From NCBI GenBank assembly GCA_025769875.1, contig JAGFNK010001366.1, positions 1-10,175 of the forward strand: a DNA stretch of 10,175 nucleotides, read 5' to 3'. The DNA comes from Russula earlei. Its lineage: Eukaryota > Basidiomycota > Agaricomycetes > Russulales > Russulaceae. Of this stretch, positions 1-8,627 are shown in pieces. The notes below the pieces were generated by a model. It saw only the letters and a list, made by a program, of their open reading frames with translations. It did not search any database and was not told where the DNA came from. Each line of letters begins with the position of its first letter. The first letter of the stretch is position 1. The translations under genes and the position numbers were made by a program.

Positions 1-188
1 AGTCCTCGCGTAGGGCGGTGATGACGTGCGCGTGCGTCATGGTGTCTGCGCGTAGACGTGTGGCGGGCGAGCGAGGCATTGGCAGCGAGGCATTGAGGGC
101 GAGGCGTTGAAGGCGAGCGCATGAACGTCGAAGGCGATCGGACTGGGGTGTTGTCGCAGTTCCCCGGGCGCAGAGTTGGGGATGACAT
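1..188 (-). CDS. possible 5' end of an unrecognised gene, running off the left edge
   Basis: Reading the minus strand from an ATG at 188-186, a frame of 62 codons stays open to the window edge. It is rich in Ser, Pro, Arg and Thr and contains a repeated R-S-P-S-T motif (RSPSTFMRSPSTPRP). Immediately upstream on the same strand (245-189) lies a run of C and T with very few purines, which resembles the pyrimidine-rich leaders in front of many fungal transcription starts. I do not recognise the product. The DNA also contains short degenerate direct repeats built on GCGAGGCATTG (about 67-130), so the open frame may only reflect composition. The supporting evidence is weak. Confidence 0.2.
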   Translation of the reverse strand, partial: MSSPTLRPGNCDNTPVRSPSTFMRSPSTPRPQCLAANASLARHTSTRRHHDARARHHRPTRG

Positions 189-299
189 CGAAAGGCGAGT
201 GCGCGAGAGAGAAGGAAAGGAAGGAGGATAGGAAGGAGGACGCGTGAGCGAGGGACGAATGAAGGAGACGCGTGGCACTGCAAGGGGCCTGGTACAGGT

Positions 300-587
300 C
301 ATGTGAGTTTCCCGGCCAGATACCTTACAGTGACATGGAAAACATTGCTAATTTTTACTTCTTTTCTTCCGAGGGGCGGAGATGAGCGCCGACGCCAGGT
401 CCTGTGTGCTCACGGGTGTCGTGACCTCGGAGCTTATGCTGTTATCCAGACAACCATTTCACTACGCGGAACAATGGGTCAGCAGCTAGTGTCATATGAT
501 AGGCAGTGTTACGTACAGTTCAAACAAGGAAGGCTTTGATGAAACTCGTCAGATCAGCACAGGGTAGACAGATATCACAGATTGTGG
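300..587. other. intergenic stretch with no recognisable gene
   Basis: Short open frames on the plus strand here have no recognisable domain. The stretch lies just past the last recognisable residue of the histidine-kinase fragment on the minus strand. The minus-strand frame continues about 20 codons beyond that point to a TGA near 540 without resembling the kinase family. Confidence 0.5.
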
Positions 588-1656
588 GGAGCACCGGTGC
601 TAATAAGACGATGGGTATGTACCGCAAATGCTCATACTCACGGATCGTCTCGGTCTGCCGTACATCGTCTGTAAAACACGATATTGAAACTTACCACGTT
701 GAGCGAATCGACGGCGATAGTATCAATGTGTGGGGGGGGCATGTAGCCTTATCTGCGACTTTGAGAGGATTGTGAATCATGTAAGGCCTGAGTCCGAGTT
801 CCTGTATCCAATCCACCACCGCAATGTTGTCGTATAGCATATCAACGAATAAAATAGTTCCCAAATGGCGCCATCTTGGCAAGCGTCGCGTCCATGGACA
901 GCTGGCCAATTTGGGACGTGATGGTGAAGAACTTACTACCCTTGCCAATCTCACTTTCGACCCGCATACTTCCAGCCATAACAGCAACGAGGCGTTTCGA
1001 AATCGACAGCCCTATTCCGTTCCTCTGTATTCCTTCTGAGAAAAGCTGGCGTGTCAAGAAAAAAATGCAGAAAGGTAAAACAGCACGCACCCTTGTCGTA
1101 GAACCGTCCGCCTGTGCAAAAGTGTCAAAGTTAAAATTCAGCTTGTCCTTGGCAATACCAATGCCGGTGTCCAAGACGCAGAACTCGAGGGTCACACTAG
1201 AATCGTCAAGGGCGAGTAGACGGCAACTGAGTGCGACGTGACCCTTCTTGGAGACTTTAGATGGTGTGAACTTGATCGCGTTGCCCACTAGGTCTGCGAT
1301 AACTTGCCGGAGGCGGAGGGAATCACCAATGAGCTGGTCTGGAATGTCAGGATCTAGTAAGTGAGGTCCAAGTTGTTCTGTGATGCGCGGACGATGAGGG
1401 TTGGATTCCTAAAATAGTCTGCCGGAGCGAGAAGGAGACTTGCTCTATGGTCATCCGACCAGCTTCGACTGATCGTTATGTTAGTTAACATACTTGTGCT
1501 CAATAATTAGTTCCGTGGCACTCGCTTTTCGAGATATCCAATCCACCAGGCCAACCTTATCTCGTGGGACATGTTGGCCAGGAACTCGGATTTACTACAG
1601 TTGGCGAGTTCGGCGGCTTCCCTAGCGGCGGTGTTCTTCTGGATGCTGTCGCGCAC
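588..1656 (-). pseudogene. group III hybrid histidine kinase (Nik1/Os-1 type), decayed core fragment
   Basis: Intact relatives are cytoplasmic osmosensing hybrid kinases feeding the HOG pathway. On the minus strand the fragment runs: a HisKA phospho-acceptor block ([14 protein letters not shown]; His codon at 1566-1564), LDISK then EAGRMTIEQVSFSLRQ, ATPase N box (VGNAIKF, about 1288-1268), G1 box DTGIGI, F box FDTFAQADGSTTR, G2 box GIGLSISKRLVA, and the family-specific tail TILFVDMLYD...WIQELGLRPY...REYEHLRYIPIVLLAP (about 865-590), the start of the pseudo-receiver. The N-terminal HAMP repeats and the true receiver are absent. Introns remain at 1525-1469 (donor GC not GT, branch CTAAC), 1090-1036 and 694-655. 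About 40 codons between SHEIR and LDISK are missing, and frameshifts lie near 1400, 1330, 1015 and 865, so it cannot encode a working kinase. Family assignment is confident; exact orthology is inferred. Confidence 0.9.
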
Positions 1657-1669
1657 TTGTCAAATTCAT

Positions 1670-1694
1670 GACCATCAAATTTACATTGATGGTC
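1670..1694. repeat. inverted repeat in the gap between two pseudogenes
   Basis: Perfect 9-bp arms GACCATCAA (1670-1678) and TTGATGGTC (1686-1694) are separated by a 7-nt AT-rich loop. The repeat lies in the 98-bp gap between the last Rpn10-like codon (1755) and the first kinase-like codon (1656). On the minus strand this gap begins GTCAGT and ends near TTTGACAAG, so it could also be read as an intron-like spacer. Confidence 0.6.
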
Positions 1695-1754
1695 AAAACC
1701 TGGATGCCCGATGAGCGCGCTGCTTGTGAGGTGGTGCACAATCATCCGACTGAC

Positions 1755-2806
1755 CTTCCACATGCCCTGCACGTCCGATTCCGCCTCGGGGTGCACGCTC
1801 ATCACGATGGCCTGCATAATCATCTCTTCCTCCGTCAGATCCTCTTCCCTCTCATGTTCCTCGGTCATCTCGACGTCGGGCACGGTGCGACCTTTTGGAG
1901 AGTGTGAGCGTCTGCAAATCCGCCTCTTCACCTTCATCAGTGGCAGCCACCGGGTGAGAAGGTTGCGTGGGCGCACCGTCTGGACCAGCCGCTGCTGGCG
2001 CAGCTGCACCCGGTGGCGGTTGGGGCGGGGCGTTGGCAGCCACCTGCCGTGCGGCCTCTTCCATGGACATCCGCAGAACCTGTTTTTTTGTTTTGTTTTG
2101 TTTTTGGTTTGTATGCTGAGTTTCGTTGTCGGAGGACGGAGGACGTACCATGGCCAACTCGGGGTCGAGGCTGGGGTCAATGCCAGACGAAAAATGCGAC
2201 ACGCCACCGGTGCCGGCAGCGCCGCCCACACAGCCGGGAACGGCGACAAGCTCGTCTGGGATGCCGCGGTCGCCGGCCAGGATCGGGGAGTTGAAGATGA
2301 TGGAGGAGAGGTGTGAGACGGGAGGGACGGCGAGGTAATGTCTGGAGGACGAGTGACTGAGAAAACACAAGTGGTCTGGATTCGTAAGCAGGCTACAGAA
2401 ATTTAAGGGGGGGACATTACAAGTTGTCGGAAGAGGCGGTCTCGACAAAGGCATGGAGGATGCTGTGGCCACCCTCGCCGGCGTCCTCGATGCCGTCACC
2501 AAAGGCAACAATGTTGAGTGCAACGTTGTCCTTCTGGGGCTTCTTGGCAAGGTGGACCAGGGCATGTTCAGTGTCGGGTGAGGCGTCCTCGAGCAGGGAG
2601 CCGACAAAGACAACGATGCACTGGTGGAGGTTCTTGTTCTACCAGTGCTTGAGCGCGAGCTGCGTGATCGTGATCACGGTTGGGATGGACGCCATCCGGC
2701 CGAGGTTGGTAGATGTCTGGTGCACAGCCGCAAGGATCTGGCCGAGCTCTTTGGTGTGCGTGATGAGCACCTCCAGGCTAAGAGGGACGAGCGTTCGGTG
2801 GGGGTT
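1755..2806 (-). pseudogene. rpn10: 26S proteasome regulatory subunit Rpn10 (ubiquitin receptor), decayed copy lacking its N-terminus
   Basis: Rpn10 binds polyubiquitin on the proteasome through ubiquitin-interacting motifs (UIMs) behind a VWA domain. The minus strand shows the VWA from about residue 60 (VLITHTKELGQILAAVHQTS, ITQLALKH, CIVVFVGSLLEDASPD, VALNIVAFGDGIEDAGEGG). After an intron (2420-2357) come HYLAVPPVSHL and NSPILAGDRGIPDELV, then the first UIM (IDPSLDPELAM / VLRMSMEEAARQ) split by a 69-nt intron (2148-2080), an Ala/Pro/Gln linker, and a second UIM (DLTEEEMIMQAIVMSV, about 1850-1790). The first ~60 residues are missing. Lesions are an in-frame TAG at 2641-2639, where relatives read K-H-R-Q-N-K-N and this copy reads K-H-W-stop-N-K-N, and a one-base frameshift at the AAAA run near 1893-1896. 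Retained introns rule out a processed pseudogene. Confidence 0.9.
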
Positions 2807-3131
2807 TTGTTTCGGGAGAATCTCATGGCGCGGCATCACGTTTCCGATGTCAATTGTCACAGTACTTGGCCAAGAGGTGGGGAACCTGGATGAGGAGGGG
2901 AATGGAGGAATGGAGTGAGCAAGTGACAAGGACTTGACATGGGAGGGGGAGGAGAGAAATCGGAGGCAGCAGGCAATGGTCAATGCCCGTGATGGAGAGG
3001 TGTAAGCCCTTTGCAAGCTGCTGCATGCAAGTTGAGTAACGCACAACTCTTATCTTGCAGGCCATCATCGACACTCCTCAGTGCTCCTTTGGCATCTTGG
3101 CAACATCTTCACTCTCAGAATTGCTTATAGA
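2807..3131. other. junction between the Rpn10 fragment and the hAT gene
   Basis: No domain is recognisable on either strand. On the plus strand, an ATG at 2975 starts a short frame that meets a GTGTAAG donor at 2999. With a TTGAGTAAC branch-like sequence and a CTTGCAG acceptor ending at 3061, this makes a 63-nt intron-like segment. The joined frame continues to a TGA at 3160-3162. It could be a 5' exon of the hAT transcript or host DNA. The base composition changes here from GC-rich to the AT-rich hAT body. Confidence 0.35.
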
Positions 3132-6100
3132 ATGGCTAGGGGAAAGAGACGGAACCCTGTGACACCATCACCTAGGAGGAGGTCAACAAAGCAGGGCTCG
3201 TGCAACAGGTCAGGATCAGGCAACAGAAGATGTTCATCTTCCTGGTGGTATACTCCAAACAACATTTTCTGTTCAACGTATGTGGCTTTCAAAACTGTGT
3301 GGTGTTACCAGCACTAACATTTCTGGTAATAATCATTAGTCACACCAACTGCGGCCGCAACAACAGCAGCATCGGCCTTGTCAACTCCAAGACGACATCC
3401 TCATCGTGTTACATTTGACCCTATTGTGACTACAGCTAGTGGCAGTACATTACAGCTCAATCAGGCTCAGGGATCTGGTCTCGATGATCCTTTCATCAGC
3501 TCTGGACCTTCTACAGCTCATGGATCTCAATTTTCGGCTGGAACACCTGCATGTATATTTGATTATATAATCAACAAAAACTAATTTCGACTTTGGACAG
3601 AATATTCTTTCACACGCTGCTGTGGATGATGAAGACTTCAACCTCAGCACATCCTCCATCTCCTCAGATGCTGAAGATGCTGGGACTGAGGATGTTACTG
3701 TACCATCTGGCCATAGACAGCAGCAGGCAGAAATTCGAACTGGGCCAGCAAGCAGCAGAAAAACTAATATTGCTGCTGATACCTTTGCTTTCTTTAAGGC
3801 TGATGGTGACAAAAGACGATGTTCATTCTGCTTGTAAGTGATCAAAATTTCTTGTATTTTTCAATGGAATCAATAGTTGCTAGATCTTTTGATCAAAGTA
3901 ATGGTACACATACAGTTCGAGGATATGGTAAATCAACTGCAACAGGCACCCTACGGAAGCATCTGTATACATATCACATAAAGGACTGGATTTCTGAGTG
4001 TGAGAAGCTTCAGCTTACAGTTAGGGCCAAGGATGCTTTGGAGGCAATTGCAGCCTTTCAAGGCACAAATATTGTGTCTCCAACTCAGCAAAGGCCAAAC
4101 TTTACTCAGGATCTCTTTATTAATGCTATTGCAGAGATGATCATTGCTACTGATCAGGTGTGTTTCATGCTTATTATTTTATTTTTATCTTATTGATTAT
4201 TATTGTTTGTAGCCAATCAGTATTGTGGAGGCTAAGGAGTTTAGAAGTCTCCTTCTTTTACTGAGGGGTAATCTTCAAGACCAAGATATACCTCATAGAA
4301 CCACAATAAGAAAGCGCATTTTAGAGCTTCAGCAGGAACAAGCAAAACATTTGTCAGATGATATGCTAGTAAGTTTATTAATTTATTGCTTATATATGAC
4401 TAATTTCTTTTTAGAACAAATCTATGGGAAAGATTTCTTTTACCATGGATCTTTGGACAGATTTTGATCAGAAGCCTTATATGGCTGTTACTGCACACTG
4501 GCTGGAGAAGATACAGCAAAAAGTTAACCTTCGCACAGATCTTATTGGTTTTGTGCATATTCCTGGTTCTCATACTGGAGAGCGCTTGGCAGAAGTATTT
4601 CTCTTCATTTTAGATCGCCTTAAACTTGCTAGCAAGGTACTGTTTTTTTTTTTTTAATTTAAGGTAAAACTTATTTATTTAATAGATTGGATGGATTACC
4701 ATGGACAATGCATCCAATAATGATGCATTTGTATCAATTCTACAAAGGTCTTTAATATCACGTGGGATCAGCTTTTCTGGCTCTAAGCAGCGCATACGGT
4801 ATGCAAGGTGTTTACTTTTATCTCAATCTAACTTTATTTTTTTGTAGTTGTTTTCCTCATATTGTTAACTTGGCTTGTAAAGCCATGTTAAACAATATGA
4901 GTGGATTGATCTCTGATGAAGATTCTCTCAAAAAACTACGTGGTGTAATTCAAAGTGTGAGTGTTTAGGTAATATGTAAGAATACAGCTAAAAATCATTA
5001 TAGATTCGTGCCTCCTCCTTGCGACGTCATCACTTTGCTCAAATTTTAGAAGCCTTGAGCTTATCATCTCTTCAATTGATTCGTGATGTTGACTCAAGGT
5101 GGTCATCAACTTTTTTGATGATTGAAAGAGCCTTAAAGCTCAAAGATGTAAGCCATGCATTTTATTGAATAGATATACTAACAGTTTACCACTTAGGCTA
5201 TTAACCAATATTTGAGTGAAAATGACTCAAATAATCAGCTTCAAAGTGCTGATTGGGATAAATTGTCTAGAATGAAGGAAATACTTGAGGTATGTATATT
5301 TTAGACTTTAATTTAGATATAATATATAATATCTCTTTTTAGCTGCCTCATTCATATCAGCAACTCTTATCTGCTGAAAAATGTCCTACACTCTATGGTA
5401 CCCTTCCTGCATTTGAAGGCCTTATTTCAAAACTTAAACAGCATCAAAATGAACATGAAGAGGTTGATTAATATCTATCAGTCAGTAACCTTATTTTAAT
5501 ATAAGCTTTTCTAATTCTTTTTTAGTTCTAAACCCAAGATTCAAGTTACAGTGGTTTAGAAAGCAAGGATCTTTGGCTACAGAGACAGCAAGATTGACTC
5601 TTCTTGAAGCTGTAAGTTTTTTATTTTACTTTTTTCACATTATTTTTGTTTATGATCAAGCACTTTAGCTTGAGGATTATTATGTACATCCAGAGCAAAG
5701 TGAACAACCTCAACTTCAAGCTACTAGATTGCCAGAAAGACATCTAAGAGCCCTTGAACTGCTTGGACTTGAAGATCAGGAAGACACTGAGACACAAGAC
5801 TTATCTACTGAAGTAGATAGGTATCTTGGTGTTTCATCCAGAGGAAATGCTGATAGTATTACTTTCTGGATGGTAAGCCTTTTTTTATATCTTAGGGATC
5901 ACACTTAAACAGTTGTAGGAAAATCAACATCAATTCCCTACACTATCCAAACTAGCAATGGATATACTTCCAATCCAGGCCTCCTCAGTTCCTTGTGAAA
6001 GAGTATTTTCATCCAGTAAAGAAACTATCACTGCTAGAAGGAACTCACTTAGCCCTGGCCTTATAGAGGCCCTTCAACTTTTGAAGTTTTCAACAAAGCA

Positions 6101-6262
6101 AGGCAGAGGCATAAGTTTCACAAAGGGCTTTGACATGGAAGAGGAACTCACTGAGCTGGTGGGAAAAGAGCAAGGACAGCCGGTTGAAGATTTACGCACC
6201 TTTCTTCATAGTTTGTAAGGTTGATGACTCAATGTACTTGTGTGTGATCCTGCAGAATGTAG
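2880..6262 (+). mobile_element. hAT-superfamily DNA transposon, ends not resolved
   Basis: The AT-rich block carrying the transposase gene is bounded by GC-rich DNA on both sides. On the right, only about 45-50 bp separate the transposase stop (6218) from the GC-rich tract. hAT elements usually carry short terminal inverted repeats and an 8-bp target duplication. I compared about 2880-3130 with the reverse complement of 6219-6270 by eye and found no convincing pair. The limits given are therefore composition limits, not termini. The element may be truncated on the right, have degenerate ends, or be a transposase gene that has lost its ends. Confidence 0.6.
3132..6218 (+). CDS. hAT transposase with BED zinc finger and C-terminal dimerisation domain, intron-rich
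   Basis: Supported exons are 3340-3552, 3601-3833, 3884-4157, 4213-4368, 4415-4636, 4686-4798, 4848-4956, 5004-5147, 5197-5289, 5343-5462 (or 5484), 5526-5611, 5669-5872 and 5919-6218. Introns are 41-63 nt and mostly AT-rich GT..AG. Domains in order: Thr/Ser/Pro-rich N-terminus; BED finger (C-S-F-C at the end of exon 3601-3833, H-L-Y-T-Y-H in the next); RNase H-like core with Asp at 4448-4450 (TMDLWTDF) and 4704-4706 (TMDNASNND); RCFPHIVNLACKA across the 4798/4848 junction; DVDSRWSSTFLMIERALKL; LNPRFKLQWF; and the hAT_C block SVPCERVFSSSKETITARRN. All junctions keep frame from 3601 on, except at 5463-5525. There, splicing at GTTGAT shifts frame, and using the later GTAACC donor leaves an in-frame TAA at 5469-5471. 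The phase at 3552/3601 also fails. The first exon (ATG 3132, basic KRRNP...PRRR) is a guess. Confidence 0.88.
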
Positions 6263-7735
6263 TGCTTTGCGCGTGGCGGTGGTGTTGTCTTGTGGCGGTG
6301 GCGGCGTGGTCGTCTCCATTGCAGGTGGTGGCAGTGGGCGTGGACGAGGAGCGGGGGCGTAGGCGGCGAGCGTGAGTTCGTAGATAGAGACGCAGGTGAC
6401 GAGGACTCGAGAAGGAGGGCTGGAGGCGACACGGAAGGTGGCAGGGCGTGTTGCGGCGTGTCGAATGTGTCGTCGTGCCTCGTGGTGTTGCCAAACGTCG
6501 ACCGCGCCGTTGTTGTTGTTGTTGATCCTGTTGGTGTTGTTGTGGCGGAGGCTGAGGCGTGGTCGTTTGAGGCAACGAGGTGGCGAGAAGTCAAGGGCGT
6601 AGGTGATGGCGTCGTGGAAAGGTGTGGGTATGACTTGCGCGTTGTTCGTGTTGTCGTCTTGCGGCGGCGGTGGCGGGGTCGTCTCCACTGCAGGTGTCGG
6701 CAGCAGACGTGGGCGAGAGCGCGCGAACGGACGGGGAGGCGATGTGGGATGCGGCGCGTGGTGTGCAGCTGGTGGGGGCGTGGGCGGCTGCTTCTCCTAT
6801 GACGGCGGCGGCGTGGGGGCGGCTTCTGCTCCTGTTGTGGCGTGTCGTGGCTAAGTTCGTGGCCGGGGCCTTTTTGGTCTTCTGGGGTGGTGCTGGTGGC
6901 GAGGGGTTGCGACGGTGCGGCGGTGCTGGTGTCGTGCGAAACTGAGACTGATGCGGCGGGCGCTGAGACGAAGACTGAGGGTGAGACCAAGGAGGCGGCG
7001 GCGGACAGAACTGGTGCGACGGCGAAGACGGACGGAGCGGATGCGATGATGGGGGGCGCGGTGAAGGACGGCGGGGATGGAGCGATGGCTGGGACTAGTC
7101 CCGGAACGGCGGCGGACGAGGCGACGGACGAGGCTAAGGGCGTGGTGGCGGCTGCCTGAGCTGGGCCTGAGGCGGCGGGCGGCGGGCGGCGCTAAGTGGG
7201 TGGGCGAGGCTGAGGCTACGTCGGCGGCAGGGCGCAAGTCTGGAGCTGTAGGGCCAACAGAGGCTGTGGCTGACGAGGGCGCGGCGGCGACGGCTAGTGA
7301 GACGGGAGCGGCAGAGGCGACGGAGGTGGCTGGCAGAACTGAGACTGGGACCGATGGCGAGACGACCGAGGCGGGCGGTGCTGGAACGCTGACGGACGAG
7401 GCTGAGACGGAGGCTGATGCGAAGTCAGCGGCTGGCACGACTGAGGCTACTGTGGCGGCGGACGAGGCGACTGACGAGACCGAGGGCGACGAGACGACTG
7501 AGGGCGTGGGAGCGGATGAGACGAAGGCGGGGGTGGCAGACGAGGTGACGACGATGGCGGATGCGGGCGATGCTGGGACGGCGGAGGCAGGTGGGGCCGA
7601 AGCGATGACGGCTGGCGAGTCGAAGATGGCGGCGGTGAACGAAGTGACGGGAACGGCGGACGAGGTGGGAACCGCAGGGACGATGGGCAAGGCAGGCGAG
7701 GCGGAGGCGATGGTGCACGACGTAAGGGACGGAGG
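6262..7735. other. GC-rich, strand-asymmetric low-complexity tract
   Basis: This tract of about 1.5 kb is G-rich on the plus strand and built from degenerate GGC/GAG/ACG triplets and hexamers. Because stop codons are rare in such sequence, both strands carry long open frames: Ala/Glu/Thr/Gly-rich on the plus strand (7077-7847), Ala/Ser/Val/Pro-rich on the minus strand (6851-7819), and Thr/Pro/Arg/Gln-rich frames around 6229-6990. None contains a recognisable domain, so I do not call them genes. The right end merges with the Pro/Ala linker downstream of the gag-like domain on the minus strand, so part of the tract may be expanded or decayed retroelement linker sequence. A (GTT)5 microsatellite lies at 6509-6523. 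Confidence 0.6.
6268..6728 (+). repeat. imperfect direct duplication, two units about 369 bp apart
   Basis: Two units of about 90 bp are clearly related: 6268-6360 and 6636-6728. Both start GCGCGT, pass through TGTTGTC..TTG.GGCGG, and share CGTCTCCAYTGCAGGTG (6311 and 6680). After that come GGCAG and a CGTGG-CGAG run. The DNA between the units is not obviously related to the DNA after the second unit. Confidence 0.55.
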
Positions 7736-8141
7736 CTGGAGCGGGCATGGGCGCAGGGTATGTGTAGTCGTCTTCGTCTTCGTCTGCAGAGCAGAGTTGG
7801 CGTTCCCACTGAATGTCACAGGGACGCTGAGAGAATATCTTGACTAGTGTGTCGAATACTTCTCGGAAATCGACAAAGTGCCTCTGCTTTTCGTTCGTGC
7901 GCCAGGGGCCGAGACGTTGGGAGACCATCCGGCGGTCGTCCGGGTGGAGTCCGAGCCAGAATGACTCGTCGCAATCTTCGTAGGACAGGCGACGCGCACG
8001 GACAAGGGGACCGCAGATTGCCCTGAAGCTCCGGTAGTATTCGTCTATGTCCTCTCGGTCGTGCATGCGGAGTCTTGACGAGGAGGCGATAAGGTCCTCC
8101 AGATCCCACTTGAGCTTGAGGCATTCTAACTGATTCGGCAT
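7730..8141 (-). pseudogene. retrotransposon gag-like domain fragment with Asp/Glu and Pro/Ala linker
   Basis: From a possible internal Met at 8141 on the minus strand, the frame reads about 100 residues resembling the gag-like capsid domain of basidiomycete LTR retroelements. It has LKLKWDLEDLI, an EYYRSFRAICGPL helix, a RLSYEDCDESFWLGLHPDDR motif (F-x-L-G-L/F-H-P-D-D-R is typical of this family), and REVFDTLVKIFSQ near 7833. An acidic stretch (DEDEDD) and a Pro/Ala linker follow, then low-complexity sequence. No CCHC zinc knuckle, protease, reverse transcriptase or integrase is present, and I see no LTR pair, so it is a relic. It is in frame with an upstream MAP-kinase fragment. Family assignment is from motif memory and is moderately sure. 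Confidence 0.6.
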
Positions 8142-8222
8142 GCTGACGGAGTGCGGCGCGCGATGTAGACGGATGGGGGGTCGACGCCGGGAGTGCGACT
8201 GGCGTGGCTGCGACTGCGGGCG

Positions 8223-8483
8223 TTCACATGTTATGCATTTCGCAGGATCAAAGTTGAGCATCTTGGTGAGAAGATCGAGGGCGAGTGGGTTCGCATGCGG
8301 AAACATTTGCGCAAACGCCACACGTGGCCTGATGGGGAGCAAGTGGATGTAACCTTGTGCCTGTTGGTTCGGGCAATCAGTTTTAGCACAGGTAACATCG
8401 GCGCGCATCGAGTTTTTAAGACAACATACCCTAGGTGTTCCAAGGTAATGCAGGATCTGATTCAATTGATCGACATAGCTGTC
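8223..8483 (-). pseudogene. MAP kinase C-lobe fragment (Slt2/Mpk1- or Fus3-like) with retained in-frame intron
   Basis: Fungal MAP kinases carry a run like Y-V-D-Q-L-N-Q-I-L-H-Y-L-G-T-P followed by the subdomain X-XI region. Here the minus strand reads SYVDQLNQILHYLGTPR, then 23 unrelated residues, then AQGYIHLLPIRPRVAFAQMF and PHANPLALDLLTKMLNFDPA. The 23 residues correspond exactly to a 69-nt intron (8429-8361; donor GTATGT, acceptor CAACAG) that contains no stop and is a multiple of three. Joining its ends gives GTPR-AQGYI, with about 10 expected residues of the loop missing. Everything N-terminal of this block (ATP site, catalytic loop, TxY activation site) and C-terminal of FDPAKCITCE is absent. 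The segment just upstream (8627-8484) is open but unassigned. Confidence 0.85.
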
Positions 8484-8627
8484 CAAACCATTAGGCATCG
8501 TAAGAACGTAGTTTGCTGGTCCTTCCGTCAAAACTGCATTCGTGAAATTGGGTGGAGCCATCACCCCACTATTCTGTGGCACGGATGTTTCTCCGTCGTT
8601 GTTGAGACCATGGCCCTTGCTGTATCA

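Noticed and set aside
824..1241. Plus-strand frames over the histidine kinase
   Set aside because: Antisense to the recognisable kinase boxes.
1711..2316. Plus-strand open frames of up to 201 codons over the Rpn10 fragment
   Set aside because: They are antisense shadows of GC-rich minus-strand coding sequence that matches Rpn10 motifs; no domain on the plus strand.
588..2806. Processed (retro-) pseudogenes
   Set aside because: Introns with splice signals are still present in the kinase, Rpn10, MAPK and RMD1 fragments, and no poly-A tracts are associated.
2424..2918. 164-codon plus-strand frame opposite the Rpn10 VWA region
   Set aside because: Antisense shadow; the minus strand carries the recognisable VWA sequence.
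3132..3277. Firm N-terminal exon for the hAT transposase
   Set aside because: The ATG frame at 3132 does not join in phase with the exon at 3340, and the frame that does join has a TGA at 3160-3162, so the first exon is left unresolved.
6851..7819. 322-codon minus-strand frame rich in Ala, Ser, Val and Pro
   Set aside because: Low complexity, overlaps the plus-strand frame, and is out of frame with the gag-like domain; likely absence of stops through GC content.
7077..7847. 256-codon plus-strand frame rich in Ala, Glu, Thr and Gly
   Set aside because: Composition-driven; it overlaps an equally open minus-strand frame and has no recognisable domain. The right part is antisense to the gag linker.
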